Below, piece by piece: positions 1 to 9,068 of a stretch of 64,000 nt of DNA (its first letter is position 1; each line of letters begins with the position of its first letter). Under the pieces are notes generated by a model. It did no database searches. It was not told where the DNA came from and saw only the letters and a program-made list of their open reading frames with translations. A program made the position numbers and the translations under genes. This DNA comes from Endozoicomonas sp. NE40 (lineage in GTDB: Bacteria > Pseudomonadota > Gammaproteobacteria > Pseudomonadales > Endozoicomonadaceae): assembly GCF_040549045.1 (NCBI RefSeq), contig NZ_JBEWTB010000002.1, positions 3,166,501 through 3,230,500 on the forward strand. The letters run 5' to 3'.

Positions 1-1416
1 GTTGCCGATGAAGACCTTGGCTTTCCTGTCGTAGGGGATACTAACCTGTGGGACCCTGCTCTCTATTTTGAGGATGACCAGTGGTATATCTACTGGGGCT
101 CTTCCAACCTTCACCCTTTATGGGGTGCCAAAATTAACGAGAATCGTCGTTTTGGTATGCACGTAGACCGTTTTGCCAAACCGTTGATGGCATTGCATCC
201 GGATGTGCATGGCTGGGAGCGAATGGGGTTTGACCATACTTCTCCACGAGCGCCTTACATTGAAGGGCCGGAGATGCTGAAGCATGGAGATACTTATTAT
301 CTGTCGTATGCTGGGCCGGGTACTGATGGCAACGTGTACGGTGATGGTATTTATGTAGGTGAGTCTCCATTAGGACCTTTTTCTTATCAGGAACATAACC
401 CTGTCACCTACAAACCCGGTGGTTATGTTCACGGTGCCGGTCATGGTAATACCTTCAGGGATGCTTACGGGAACATCTGGCGCAGTGGCTCCAACTGGTA
501 TGGCGTGAACTGGGTGTTTGAGCGTCGGAATGTGCTTCTGCCTTCTGCTGTTGATGAAGACGGGGTTATGTACTCAACAGCCCGTTTTGCCGACTTCCCT
601 CAGTTTGCTCCAACCGCAGAATACAGTGATCCGAATGATCTGTTTACTGGCTGGATGTTGTTGTCTTACAACAAGCCTGTGACTGCAACGTCTACGCTGG
701 CTCCGGAAAACGACCGTACTTTTGATGCAGATTTTGTCTCTGATGAGAACCCGAGAAACTTCTGGGTGGCTGCTGAAAATAATGCGGACCAGCAGTTGGT
801 GATTGATCTGGAAAATGAGATGACCATCAAGGCGGTTCAGATTAATTATGCGGACTACCTTGTGACTGGCGACGAATACCGGGCGCCTTTGCCGCGAGAC
901 AACCGCACGGATGAATACCGTGAGCGAATTTACACCCACTATCGTTTATCCGTTTCCAGTGACAACAAAAACTGGAAGGAAGTCAGCAACAATCTCGATA
1001 AGCAGGAAAACCGCTCCAATATTTATATTGAGCTGGATGGACCTGTAAACGCCCGTTATGTACGCTTTGAAAACGTACATATTGGCGTAAAGCATCTGGC
1101 TGTTAATGGGCTGCGGGTGTTTGGTAATGCGAATGGTGATGTGCCGTCGCTACCGGAACAGTTGAATGTCAGAAGGGATTATGATCGCCGTAATGCGTTT
1201 GTCAGCTGGAAGCTGGTTGATGATGCGGTTGGTTACAATATTCGCTTTGGCATTGCGCCAGACAAGCTTTATCACACTTACCAGATCTGGGCTGATGAGT
1301 TTCAAGGTGAGAAGCAAATCCGTTCATTGAACGTTCACAGCGAATACTACTTTGCGGTTGAAGCGTTTAATGAGAGCGGGGTATCAACACTGACCGAGGC
1401 GATGCATATCGAATAA
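1..1416 (+). CDS. GH43-like glycoside hydrolase with discoidin and FN3 domains (5' partial)
   Basis: The reading frame is open from base 1, so the start and any signal peptide lie outside the window; about 471 residues are visible. The beginning (LWDPALYFEDDQWYIYWG) is a beta-propeller glycosidase blade with an Asp-Pro-Ala motif, as in GH43-type enzymes. Around residues 240-370 there is an F5/8 type C (discoidin-like) carbohydrate-binding region, and the last 90 residues resemble a fibronectin type III module. Such enzymes are secreted or periplasmic and trim side sugars from polysaccharides. It is convergent with the sulfatase that follows and belongs with the fucosidase and sulfatases of this locus. 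The exact GH subfamily and substrate cannot be fixed from sequence alone; GH117-like propeller enzymes are an alternative. Confidence 0.75.
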   Translation, partial: VADEDLGFPVVGDTNLWDPALYFEDDQWYIYWGSSNLHPLWGAKINENRRFGMHVDRFAKPLMALHPDVHGWERMGFDHTSPRAPYIEGPEMLKHGDTYYLSYAGPGTDGNVYGDGIYVGESPLGPFSYQEHNPVTYKPGGYVHGAGHGNTFRDAYGNIWRSGSNWYGVNWVFERRNVLLPSAVDEDGVMYSTARFADFPQFAPTAEYSDPNDLFTGWMLLSYNKPVTATSTLAPENDRTFDADFVSDENPRNFWVAAENNADQQLVIDLENEMTIKAVQINYADYLVTGDEYRAPLPRDNRTDEYRERIYTHYRLSVSSDNKNWKEVSNNLDKQENRSNIYIELDGPVNARYVRFENVHIGVKHLAVNGLRVFGNANGDVPSLPEQLNVRRDYDRRNAFVSWKLVDDAVGYNIRFGIAPDKLYHTYQIWADEFQGEKQIRSLNVHSEYYFAVEAFNESGVSTLTEAMHIE

Positions 1417-1568
1417 AAGCGGGCGCTCTCACCAAAGCGTGGGAGCGTATTCATGGCAACCGTTACTACTTCTGCATCCATTGCCCCAACCACGGCAATG
1501 GTTTGATTTGCCGTGGCCTGCATGGAACAAAAAAACAGGGCAGATAGAAGTACGCTGCGTTTTTTCAC
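1347..1568 (-). pseudogene. possible remnant of an exported nucleosidase-like gene
   Basis: A 73-residue frame with a GTG start (MKKRSVLLSALFFCSMQATA) looks like a genuine signal peptide. It is followed by TIAVVGAMDAEV, which resembles the N-terminus of MTA/SAH nucleosidase-type enzymes. The similarity stops near base 1420, where the frame runs into the antisense of the GH43-like gene. A hairpin at 1424-1447 (CGCTC/GAGCG arms, no T run) lies at that point. No good ribosome binding site is seen. I read it as a 5' fragment left by a rearrangement; a chance ORF remains possible. Confidence 0.3.
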
Positions 1569-1647
1569 TGAGGTGATTGCCTGTGCCTGTGAACAGAAGA
1601 TCAGGGATTCTAATAGACATCACCACATGAACGAATAGGCGTTAATA

Positions 1648-3105
1648 TCAATCCTGAAGCTTCTCGTTCAGTTCGGCTACATTGGTGCGCTTACCCTTTT
1701 GGTAGTCGTAGTTGCGATTTTTAAAGCGCTTTCCGGTGACGTTGTCAGGTAACTGGCTGTCCCATTCGTCAAAGGTATCCTGCATCATCTGGGCTTTTTC
1801 TGGATGAACATTCGCCAGGTCATGACGCTCGCCGGGATCATTCTCAAGGTCAAACAGGCGAATGGTTTGTGGGCCGCTTTTACTGTTTCTGGTCAGCTTC
1901 CAGTCACCAATGCGAATCGCATAATCTTCATCCCGGCGCCAGTGCAGGGTTTCATGAGGGCGTTCGTCCGCAGGTTTTTTACCAGTGATATAAGGCAGCA
2001 GGTCAACGCCGTCAAACTCCAGACCCTGGCTGGGTTGCTTCATTCCCGAGCGGGCGACAAACGTTGCTGCCCAGTCATAGCTGACGACAGGATGAGGGTA
2101 AGCCTGATTGGCAGGAATGGTTCCCGGCCAGTAAGCGACCATAGGTACACGAATACCACCTTCATAGGTGTCGCCTTTGAAACCATTGAAATCGCCGGGA
2201 CTGGACATGGTCGTTGTACCACGCTCCTTGCGTCGGGGTTGCTCAAAGCCCTGACCTATTGGTGTTCCGTTGTCGCTTAAAAAAACCAACAGCGTGTTTT
2301 CATCCAGCTTGTGTTTCTCCAGCGTATCAACAATTCTGCCTATGCTGTCGTCCAGCGCCAGAGCCATACCAGCAAAGAACCGGCGCTCTTCATGGTGTAC
2401 TTCCAGATCTTTAACCCTTTCAAGGTAGCGATCATGCACCTGCCATGGGAAATGAACGGCATTATGGGAAAGGTACAGAAAGAATGGTTCTTTTTTATTG
2501 CGCTCAATAAAATCAACCGCTTCGTCAGCATAAATCGTGGTGAGGTAATCTCCGCGTTCCTGAATAGGGGTATCAACCTCGCCATTGCGGTATACGGGGT
2601 AAAAACGCTTCCGTTTTTCATCGTCTTTGGCACTGGATCGGAAGTAATCATGAGAACCGGTGGGGGAACCGTAGTAAAAGTCAAAGCCCCTGTTCCATGG
2701 TAAATGGTCATCTGAATAGCCAAGATGCCATTTTCCGATCATTCCGGTTTTATAGCCCAGCTCTCTCATCATCTCCGGCAGGTTCTGCTGGTCATGGGGA
2801 ATCACGCTTAGTGTTTCATGGTTGCCGTAGTAACCAAATTTCTGCTGATGCATGCCGGATAATATGCCGGCTCGTGAAGGCCCGCACACAGAAGCTGTTA
2901 CATAAGCCTGAGGAAACCAGGTGCCGCCTTCAGCCAGTTTATCGATGCTGGGGGTCTTGATGTCGTCAAAGCCATGATAACCAACATCGCCCCAGCCCAT
3001 ATCATCTGCCAGTACGATAATAACGTTAGGCGGTTGTGCGGCGGCTACACCAACGCAGGTGGCCAGGGTGGTTGCGGCAAATAGTTTTGCAATTTTTTCC
3101 TGCAT
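1648..3105 (-). CDS. Cys-type (formylglycine) S1 sulfatase, exported
   Basis: The 485-residue protein starts with a signal peptide (about residues 1-23). It has the S1 alkaline-phosphatase-fold sulfatase layout: metal-binding Asp34-Asp35 in VLADDMGWGD, the active-site motif C74-G-P-S-R-A-G, Lys125/His127 in GKWHLGY, and a later SDNG metal motif. Cys74 must be converted to formylglycine by FGE or anSME; no such enzyme is encoded in this window. It would remove sulfate esters from a polysaccharide in the periplasm or outside the cell. It lies 74 bp downstream of the GH29 fucosidase on the same strand, with a hairpin between them, which fits a fucosidase-sulfatase pair acting on a sulfated fucose-containing glycan. 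The precise sulfate position cannot be read from sequence. Confidence 0.93.
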   Translation of the reverse strand: MQEKIAKLFAATTLATCVGVAAAQPPNVIIVLADDMGWGDVGYHGFDDIKTPSIDKLAEGGTWFPQAYVTASVCGPSRAGILSGMHQQKFGYYGNHETLSVIPHDQQNLPEMMRELGYKTGMIGKWHLGYSDDHLPWNRGFDFYYGSPTGSHDYFRSSAKDDEKRKRFYPVYRNGEVDTPIQERGDYLTTIYADEAVDFIERNKKEPFFLYLSHNAVHFPWQVHDRYLERVKDLEVHHEERRFFAGMALALDDSIGRIVDTLEKHKLDENTLLVFLSDNGTPIGQGFEQPRRKERGTTTMSSPGDFNGFKGDTYEGGIRVPMVAYWPGTIPANQAYPHPVVSYDWAATFVARSGMKQPSQGLEFDGVDLLPYITGKKPADERPHETLHWRRDEDYAIRIGDWKLTRNSKSGPQTIRLFDLENDPGERHDLANVHPEKAQMMQDTFDEWDSQLPDNVTGKRFKNRNYDYQKGKRTNVAELNEKLQD

Positions 3106-3146
3106 AAAAATCTCATTACCAAAAAAACAAAGGTTTTATTAAAAGT

Positions 3147-3172
3147 GAAAAGCCACCGGAAGGTGGCTTTTC
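3147..3172 (-). terminator. hairpin between fucosidase and sulfatase genes
   Basis: The arms AAAAGCCACC (3148-3157) and GGTGGCTTTT (3162-3171) form a perfect 10-bp stem around GGAA. It lies just after the fucosidase stop codon. On the minus strand the tract beyond it is only moderately T-rich, so it may attenuate rather than fully stop transcription into the sulfatase gene, or it may stabilise the mRNA end. Confidence 0.55.
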
Positions 3173-3179
3173 GGGAGGA

Positions 3180-5840
3180 TTAACTCTCCATAATCATCTG
3201 GCTTACAGAGAAAGTTCCTCGACGATTAGAGCTGAAATCAAAACGCCACAGCCGTGCTGCTTTGTTCACTTCAAAACCTTTATTGGCTTCGGAGGCAGGT
3301 AAAGTAGTGAACTTCTTCCATTCACCACTGTCGTCCATATAGCTGACGGTCATTTCCAGAGAGTTAAAATAATCGGTTTGGTTCAGGCGAGTCTCGATAA
3401 CAGGCGTAATGGTGCTAACCTGTTGAGAAGATCCGTAATCGATTTCAAACCCCATATTGTCCTGATGACGCGGGCTTGGAATCCATCGTGTACTGGATTT
3501 TCCATCAAGCAGTTTGTCTGCGTAATGGGCGTCTGGTGCCTGACCTTTGTCTTCAAAGACAAAGTGGCTTCTGGCGATCGGGAACTGTACGCTCAGCGGT
3601 TCTTCGCTAGATGCGTAAAAGTCAGATTCGTACAGTTCGATACCATAGAAGTCAAAGGTGCCGTTAGCGGTGGTTTCAAAACGTACTTCGGTTGTACCGG
3701 ATTCGGTCAGGTCGATTTGACCAATGTGCAGGTTAAGAGGCTCCGGAAACTCTCCGGTCGCTTTCAGGGTAAACGGATAAGCCTTGTCGCCTACATACAT
3801 AGTGACCTGTTGAGGTTCTTCACTGCGATAGGTGGCTACGGCATCAAAGGTTCCGGTCTGACGGGTAATGGTCGTCTCCCAGGACAGGGTTTCTTTCTGC
3901 TGGTCCAGGAATCGACGTGCGCCACGATAGACGACGGCGTCACCTTCGTAGTCTGCACTCAGCGTGTGAAGCGCGATATTACCGTCTGGTCCCTGCAGTG
4001 CATCAATCAATGGCAGAATAGTCAGTTCCCCCATGTTGATCTTGCTAAAGCCTTCTTCAGAAGGTGTGAGGGTCAGTAATTGCTTACCCGCTTTGCTGAT
4101 TTTAACTTCACCGATAATGCTGGGCTTTGCGTACTTGCGGCGCATGTTGGTATCGCCACTGGCAGGAATGATAAGACTGGTTTTGTCCTCACCTACCGAT
4201 AGTTGCATATGGGATTCTTCCATATTGCCGTGGAACATCTGCACGGCGTAGCGACCGGGTTCTGCAAAATCCACTTCCCAGCTGGCGGAGCCGTTAGTGT
4301 CGGTCCAGTCCATCAGGCTGTTATGCCAGTCGTTGTACTCCACGCCCTCAGCTTCAGCATCCAGTGAGCGAAGTACCATACCGTTGGCGGTCATAACACC
4401 GGTAACTTCTTCCAGTTGCAGTTCACCTTTTACTTCCAGAACAACGGTAGAGCTGTACTGGTCAGGTGCCTGTTCAGGTACTGCGATGCGAAGTGTGTTT
4501 TCACCGTGTGTCACTTTTAAAGGAGTACGCTTTTCATCGGCAAGAAGGTAAGCGCCGACTTCTTTGTTGGTGACGCCCAGTACGGTCAGCTCACCATTCT
4601 TTGGCCACTCATAAACGTGCAGATAAAGTGTTACACCGTCGTCATGGATTCTCTGGGTTGTAGCACCTCGGAATGCCTGCTGAAACAGGAAAGGTGTTGC
4701 TGTAGTTCCGTGAATGGCTTCGCCATTGACTTTCATCCATTCGCCAATATCACGCAGGCGGTCAATAGAAGGCTGAGGGAAGCTGCCGTCTGCTTTAGGG
4801 CCAATATTCAGTAGATAGTTGCCGCCTTTACTAACGACACCTGTCAGATTGTGAATCAGCTCGGAAGTGCTTTTCCAGTCGTCGTCCGACACCCGGTAGC
4901 CCCAGGTGTTGTTCATGGTCATGCAGCTTTCCCAGTAGGTTTCCAGCTGTGGAACCGGAGGAATAGACTGCTCATGGGTATCGAAATCGCCGTAATCGAA
5001 GGTGGCGCCGGTTCTGGTTAAGCGACCATTGGAGACAATATTGGGCTGGTTGCCCCAGAGAATATCTGCCAGATCCTGAGCCTGACCGTCGGTGATATTC
5101 TTGGGCATATCCCACCAGAACATATCCACTTCGCCATAATTGGTAGTGAGTTCAGCTACCTGTGGCTTGGCGATGTCTTCCATATACTGGTTGAACCGCA
5201 CAGGCCATTCACTCTTGTCGCGGGAATATTCGGTGTAAGAGCGATCCCAGTGCGTACCGCCTTCATCGCCGTGGTTACCCCAGTCCAGAGACTGTGAGTA
5301 GTACATACCAAAGCGCAACCCTTCTTCATTAGCCGCTTCTTTCAATGGGGCAATAACGTCTTTGCCCCATTCGGTGTTGTTAACCCCCCAGTCGCTGACT
5401 TCAGTGTCGAACATGGCAAAGCCATCGTGATGCTTGGCAGTAATCACCATGTAAGTCATACCGGCATCCTTTGCCATTTTTGCCCATTCCACCGGATCAT
5501 AGGCGACAGGATTAAAGGCTTTACCCGTGTCCATATATTCCTTAGCGGGAATACGGGCGTTATTCCAGATCCACTCTGCATATCGTGGAGAGGGTACACC
5601 CTGGTATTCCCCTTCAAACATGGAGTACACGCCCCAGTGAATGAACATGCCGAACTTGGCATCGCGGAACCAGGCCATGCGATCATCGCGGGTGGCGTTC
5701 AGATCCTGACCACCTGCCATCAGAGGTTCCTGGTCTGCCTGAAGGGGCGATGGTTGCAAGAGCAGTGAGGCCAGGCAACTGGCTAATAAGGTCAGGTGAA
5801 AAGTCGATTTGGCAGAGCTTGCAGAAAGTACTGGCTTCAT
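3180..5840 (-). CDS. GH29 alpha-L-fucosidase with C-terminal discoidin-like module, exported
   Basis: This 886-residue protein has a signal peptide ending near residue 35 (LQA-DQ). It has a GH29 catalytic domain over about residues 50-470: FGMFIHWGVYS, AKHHDGF (about 137-141) and the nucleophile region EVDMFWWD, with Asp244 the expected nucleophile. It removes alpha-L-fucose from glycan ends. About 400 further residues hold beta-sandwich-like segments and, at the end (about 745-886), an F5/8 type C-like carbohydrate-binding region. It is longer than typical single-domain GH29 enzymes because of these appended modules. Together with the downstream Cys-type sulfatase it suggests fucan or sulfated mucin degradation in the periplasm or at the cell surface. 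The start is supported by the signal peptide. Confidence 0.95.
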   Translation of the reverse strand: MKPVLSASSAKSTFHLTLLASCLASLLLQPSPLQADQEPLMAGGQDLNATRDDRMAWFRDAKFGMFIHWGVYSMFEGEYQGVPSPRYAEWIWNNARIPAKEYMDTGKAFNPVAYDPVEWAKMAKDAGMTYMVITAKHHDGFAMFDTEVSDWGVNNTEWGKDVIAPLKEAANEEGLRFGMYYSQSLDWGNHGDEGGTHWDRSYTEYSRDKSEWPVRFNQYMEDIAKPQVAELTTNYGEVDMFWWDMPKNITDGQAQDLADILWGNQPNIVSNGRLTRTGATFDYGDFDTHEQSIPPVPQLETYWESCMTMNNTWGYRVSDDDWKSTSELIHNLTGVVSKGGNYLLNIGPKADGSFPQPSIDRLRDIGEWMKVNGEAIHGTTATPFLFQQAFRGATTQRIHDDGVTLYLHVYEWPKNGELTVLGVTNKEVGAYLLADEKRTPLKVTHGENTLRIAVPEQAPDQYSSTVVLEVKGELQLEEVTGVMTANGMVLRSLDAEAEGVEYNDWHNSLMDWTDTNGSASWEVDFAEPGRYAVQMFHGNMEESHMQLSVGEDKTSLIIPASGDTNMRRKYAKPSIIGEVKISKAGKQLLTLTPSEEGFSKINMGELTILPLIDALQGPDGNIALHTLSADYEGDAVVYRGARRFLDQQKETLSWETTITRQTGTFDAVATYRSEEPQQVTMYVGDKAYPFTLKATGEFPEPLNLHIGQIDLTESGTTEVRFETTANGTFDFYGIELYESDFYASSEEPLSVQFPIARSHFVFEDKGQAPDAHYADKLLDGKSSTRWIPSPRHQDNMGFEIDYGSSQQVSTITPVIETRLNQTDYFNSLEMTVSYMDDSGEWKKFTTLPASEANKGFEVNKAARLWRFDFSSNRRGTFSVSQMIMES

Positions 5841-6013
5841 GGCTGTGGCTTGACCGGTATTGCTTTAGGAGGTAACGCATCTTAAAAGCATGAGGGGTGT
5901 GTCTTTACGACGCATGTCAATAAAAGAGAAAAGAAGGAGGGGGATGAAAGTATTTGTTACGGTTCCGCAGATTAAGTTAAGTATTATGACCTGATCTGCG
6001 GTGCCGCGTCGGT

Positions 6014-7202
6014 TTACTTATTTCCGGCTGTTGGAATGCAGTCCCCTGAGGGCGGAATCATATTCAGCGATACGTTATTGATGATGAACTCCATACCATT
6101 CAAGGTTTAGCCTTCATTGATCATGGCTGCTGAATCATCACTGGCCGGTTGATTGTTTGAATCGAGGTAATATCAATCGCACCGCTTTCGGTCATAAAGA
6201 ATGACTTCAATGGAATGTGAACCGTTTTTTCTTCCCCTTCTGCCAGTCCTTTGATTAAGTATGTTGCTGAGTGACTTTCTTCAGAGCTACCGGAACCCAT
6301 GTGAACTGACATTTCCCCGGAATGACTGCCAAAGCGAGCTACTTTGATATTAAAAGACAATGTACCGGTTTCAATGTAGCGGCTGATATCCCGTTGTTTT
6401 TCATCCGCTTTTATATTCAGAATCAGTCCGCCATTTTCGCCATAACCGTCATTTTTGTATGTGGCACCGATCCCTCCCTCTGAAGGAAAGTGTAATTCTG
6501 CGGGGTGGGTAACAGATGGGTTGTTGCCCCAGCCTGTCCTGACGAAACCGCCATCCTGTCCTTTCCAGCGTCGGTAAACGTCGGAGGTTAGCCCGGTCAG
6601 GGTTTCGCTGTCGTTCGTGCAATTTAATACAGGGCTTGCGTCCGTTGAAAATGGAATCATTTGTATATTGCCGATGTCAAAACTCAGGTTAGACTCAGAA
6701 GTCAGCGCGAAAGCGATTACGCTGTTCTTGAAATCCATTCCCTGTTGTTCCAGGCAGGTGATGCCTGTAGTTCGACTTTGTGGTTCTCGTAAGCTTTATC
6801 ATGTACTCGCAGGTCAAACTGATAAATTCCATCCTGGTAGGCCGAGCCGGCAATGTTGACAGCCTGACCTGAAGAGCTGGCAGTCATAAACGTTGCCGGC
6901 TTGTTGCCTCTTATATTGATGCGAAGCAGGCCCTGTTCTTCTTTGTCAATAGAAGAAGTGGAGATATTACCGAGGCTGACACTTCCTCCTGAATCAATAT
7001 CCGCCAGCTGACCATCACTGTCTTTTACTTTTGCCTGAAACAGCCCTTTGGATTCAGAACCGTAAAATACCGTTGTTTCTGTTCCCGGAACCGGGGGCTT
7101 CGGCTGCTCTACCGGGCTGTCACTTTTGCTGCTGTCGTTACATCCTGCCAGCAGGCCCAGTGAGAGCGTACTGAGGGCTAAGTACCGGGAAGTCTTATTC
7201 AT
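6014..7202 (-). pseudogene. lipoprotein with ExoP_C-like domains, frameshifted (copy 1)
   Basis: The 5' part (7202-6717) encodes a lipoprotein signal with lipobox LLAGC and a Pro/Ser linker. The reading then has to change frame near 6757: the upstream frame ends KVELQA and the next frame resumes ITCLEQQGMDF. A paralogue (7638-10396) has the equivalent TLSIPLSCFTNQGIDF in one frame. A second frame change is needed at about 6123 and an in-frame TAA lies at 6107-6109. After it, TLNGMEFIINNVSLNMIPP still aligns with the paralogue C-terminus, ending at 6014. The intact ancestor would be a surface lipoprotein with two galactose-binding-like domains of the type appended to ExoP GH3 enzymes, probably binding the polysaccharide. 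Three lesions suggest real decay rather than one sequencing error. Confidence 0.75.
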
Positions 7203-7226
7203 TGAATTGCTCAGGAATTGAGGGTT

Positions 7227-7258
7227 ATAAATAAAACGGGCCGCCAGAAGGCAGCCCG
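7227..7258 (-). terminator. rho-independent terminator after the small exported protein
   Basis: The stem CGGGCCGCC (7237-7245) pairs with GGCAGCCCG (7250-7258) with one mismatch. On the minus strand it is followed by TTTTATTTA. It ends the transcript of the 90-residue protein gene and separates it from lipoprotein copy 1. Confidence 0.85.
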
Positions 7259-7286
7259 CTAGTCATAACAGAAAAAAAGGGTTCTG

Positions 7287-7559
7287 TTAGGATTGAGCCT
7301 GACGGTGCTTCTGGTAATCCTGCATGTTTTTCTGACGTTCTTCACGGCCCTGAGCGTTGCGGTTGCTCTTGAACAGATCAGCTTTCAGTTTCAGGATGGC
7401 ATCAGCCTGCTCCTGGTTCAGACCCATTACCTGAGTCATTTCCACTACTTCTTTTCTGAAGCGAGCCTGTGGCTCAGCAGGCAGAGTGTCGATAGCTACT
7501 GCGCTGAAAGAAGCAGCCAGTGCTGCGGAAGCTACGATGCCAGAGATTACTTTTTTCAT
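7287..7559 (-). CDS. small exported protein of unknown function (90 aa)
   Basis: The protein has a clear signal peptide (MKKVISGIVASAALAASFSAVA). The mature part is about 68 residues, highly charged and predicted helical, with EMTQVMGLNQEQADAILKLK followed by a basic, Gln-rich tail. The pattern of short amphipathic helices with a leading MGLNxEQAxxIL motif is loosely like small periplasmic stress or adaptor proteins of the Spy/LTXXQ kind, but I cannot assign it. It has its own rho-independent terminator at 7227-7258 and sits between two paralogous lipoprotein genes on the same strand. It remains intact while both neighbours are broken, so it is probably still in use. Confidence 0.75.
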   Translation of the reverse strand: MKKVISGIVASAALAASFSAVAIDTLPAEPQARFRKEVVEMTQVMGLNQEQADAILKLKADLFKSNRNAQGREERQKNMQDYQKHRQAQS

Positions 7560-7637
7560 TTTGACCTCTTGTCAAAGTCTGAGGGAGAAAGGGCTGTTTA
7601 AAAGCAGGCTTTGCAATGAAAGCCTGCTGGTTGTTTG

Positions 7638-8705
7638 TCAGGCTTCTGGTGTGTAATCCCAGATGAGTTTTACTTCACCCACCTTGTAACTCATGTTTCT
7701 GAGATTGTGCTTATCTGAGATGGGCTGGGGTTGGATGACCAGGGCTTTTTCAATATTCTGAAGAACAACGTGGTCAATCTGACCATCCGCTTTGGTGAAC
7801 AGTTTGTTCAATGGAATGGTGTAACTCTGCTGGCTGTTATCAGCAAAACCTTCAGGCAGGGAATAAGTCATGGAGTGACCAGCAGGGCTTTCCATTCTGA
7901 CATTAAGAATTTGGGTTGGGTGTTCGGCGTAGTTTTCAACTTCCAGCAAAATCTCCAGAGCGCCTTTCTCGATATAGCGACTGAAGTCTTTGTTTTGTTC
8001 GCCATTGTTTAGCCCCAGAAACAGCCCGCCGTTCTGACCATTTTCAGCAGTTTCAGAAAATGTCACTTTGCGCTATTTATCCGGATGCCCGATAGTGGCA
8101 GGTCCCCAGACGTCTCCGACAGTTGCCCACCCATCAACGCCAGGCTCTGTACGAAAAGCAGAGAAAACGACAGTATCGTTTTGCATCAATACGTGGCCAG
8201 CAGGTGTACAGGACAGATCAGTTCTTTCATCTGAAGAATTGGAAATCAGTTGAATATTGCTCAGGTGATAATTGATATCCGCTGAGTTTGTGATCGCGAA
8301 TTGTGTCAGGCTTGTGCTGAAGTCAATGCCCTGATTTGTGAAGCATGACAGAGGAATGCTGAGTGTTTGAGTATCTGCGCCGGTAGAAGCATGAATCGCA
8401 CTGGAAATGCGGACACCGGCTTCGTGTACTGTCGAAGTGGGTGATGCGCTCAGGGAATCTGAGGTCATTGCCAGATGGACATTGGACCCCTTGTTGTTCA
8501 GAGCGTTAACCTTGATATCGAATTGCAGGGTGCCGTCTTTTACAACGCTCAGGAGGTCTCTGGACTGCCCGGTTATTGTCGAAGATGAAATCGTAATATT
8601 GTCACGTGACCGGGTAACAACGTTAATGCCATCATCATTGTAGGGGGTATTCAGTACTTTAACGGTTGCATTGGTGAGAGTTGCAGAGCCATTGGCAACA
8701 ACGTT
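7638..8705 (-). pseudogene. 3' part of IS-disrupted lipoprotein with two ExoP_C-like domains (copy 2)
   Basis: Continuing the frame from the 5' part at 10128-10396 after removing the IS gives one domain with TLSIPLSCFTNQGIDFS, typical of ExoP galactose-binding-like modules. A second domain runs to the end at 7638. The two are joined in the same frame except for an in-frame TAG at 8073-8075 (HPDK-stop-RKVTFSE). The second domain aligns with copy 1: GQNGGLFLGL with GENGGLILNI, and FSRYIEKG with ISRYIETG. The gene therefore carries at least an N-terminal frameshift, an IS insertion and an amber stop. The ancestral role was probably surface glycan binding next to the GH3 and fucosidase enzymes. 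Confidence 0.8.
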
Positions 8706-8715
8706 GGCAGTAGCT
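8706..8715. repeat. left target site duplication of the ISKra4-family element
   Basis: GGCAGTAGCT directly abuts the left inverted repeat and is repeated exactly at 10128-10137 beyond the right inverted repeat. Removing the element and one copy restores a continuous lipoprotein frame (EGATANVVANG). Confidence 0.95.
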
Positions 8716-8734
8716 GGGTGCAATTAAAAGTGTT
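8716..8734 (+). repeat. left terminal inverted repeat of the IS
   Basis: GGGTGCAATTAAAAGTGTT is the exact reverse complement of the right end at 10109-10127. Confidence 0.95.
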
Positions 8735-8792
8735 CCCCGGTCAGCAATTTCCCAGAACTTGGCCATAATGCTAAGAGTTCATTTTTCACCCG

Positions 8793-9068
8793 ATGCGTTC
8801 CATGTCTACTTCCAAAACCCTTGCGGAAAAACTTGCTGCCCATCCAGAGCTTGAAAAAAGAGTATCTGAATTGATCAGTCTGGTAGAAGCCAAGTCCGGT
8901 CATCTTGACCGGGCTGATGAAGCAGAGGAAGCTGTCATTGAAAACCTTAAAGAACTGGGGAATGAGCTTCTGACGGACTGGGGAGCCCATAAAGAGAAGC
9001 AAAAGTTTGAAGAGGCCCACGATCTTCACTCTGAATCAAATACTAAAAAAAAGACCTCCACTGGATGA
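8793..9068 (+). CDS. IS OrfA (N-terminal part of ISKra4-family transposase)
   Basis: A 91-residue acidic, helical protein; an internal ATG at 8802 is an alternative start. It ends in a Lys-rich stretch encoded by the A-run that carries the frameshift signal and overlaps orfB by ATGA (9065-9068). If ribosomes slip by -1 at 9047-9053, OrfA is joined through KKKDLHWMTTYGK to OrfB to give a full transposase of about 435 residues. Alone it may act as a regulator of transposition, as in other frameshifting IS elements. Confidence 0.85.
   Translation: MRSMSTSKTLAEKLAAHPELEKRVSELISLVEAKSGHLDRADEAEEAVIENLKELGNELLTDWGAHKEKQKFEEAHDLHSESNTKKKTSTG
9047..9053 (+). promoter_or_regulatory. programmed -1 ribosomal frameshift heptamer A-AAA-AAG
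   Basis: In the orfA frame the codons read AAA AAG preceded by A, the most efficient bacterial -1 slippery sequence. It sits within a run of eight A residues (9045-9052). Slipping back one base opens directly into the transposase frame (GAC CTC CAC TGG ATG), which has no stop in between. Confidence 0.85.

Noticed and set aside
3378..4079. 233-residue plus-strand frame
   Set aside because: Antisense to the GH29 fucosidase C-terminus; no motif and no ribosome binding site.
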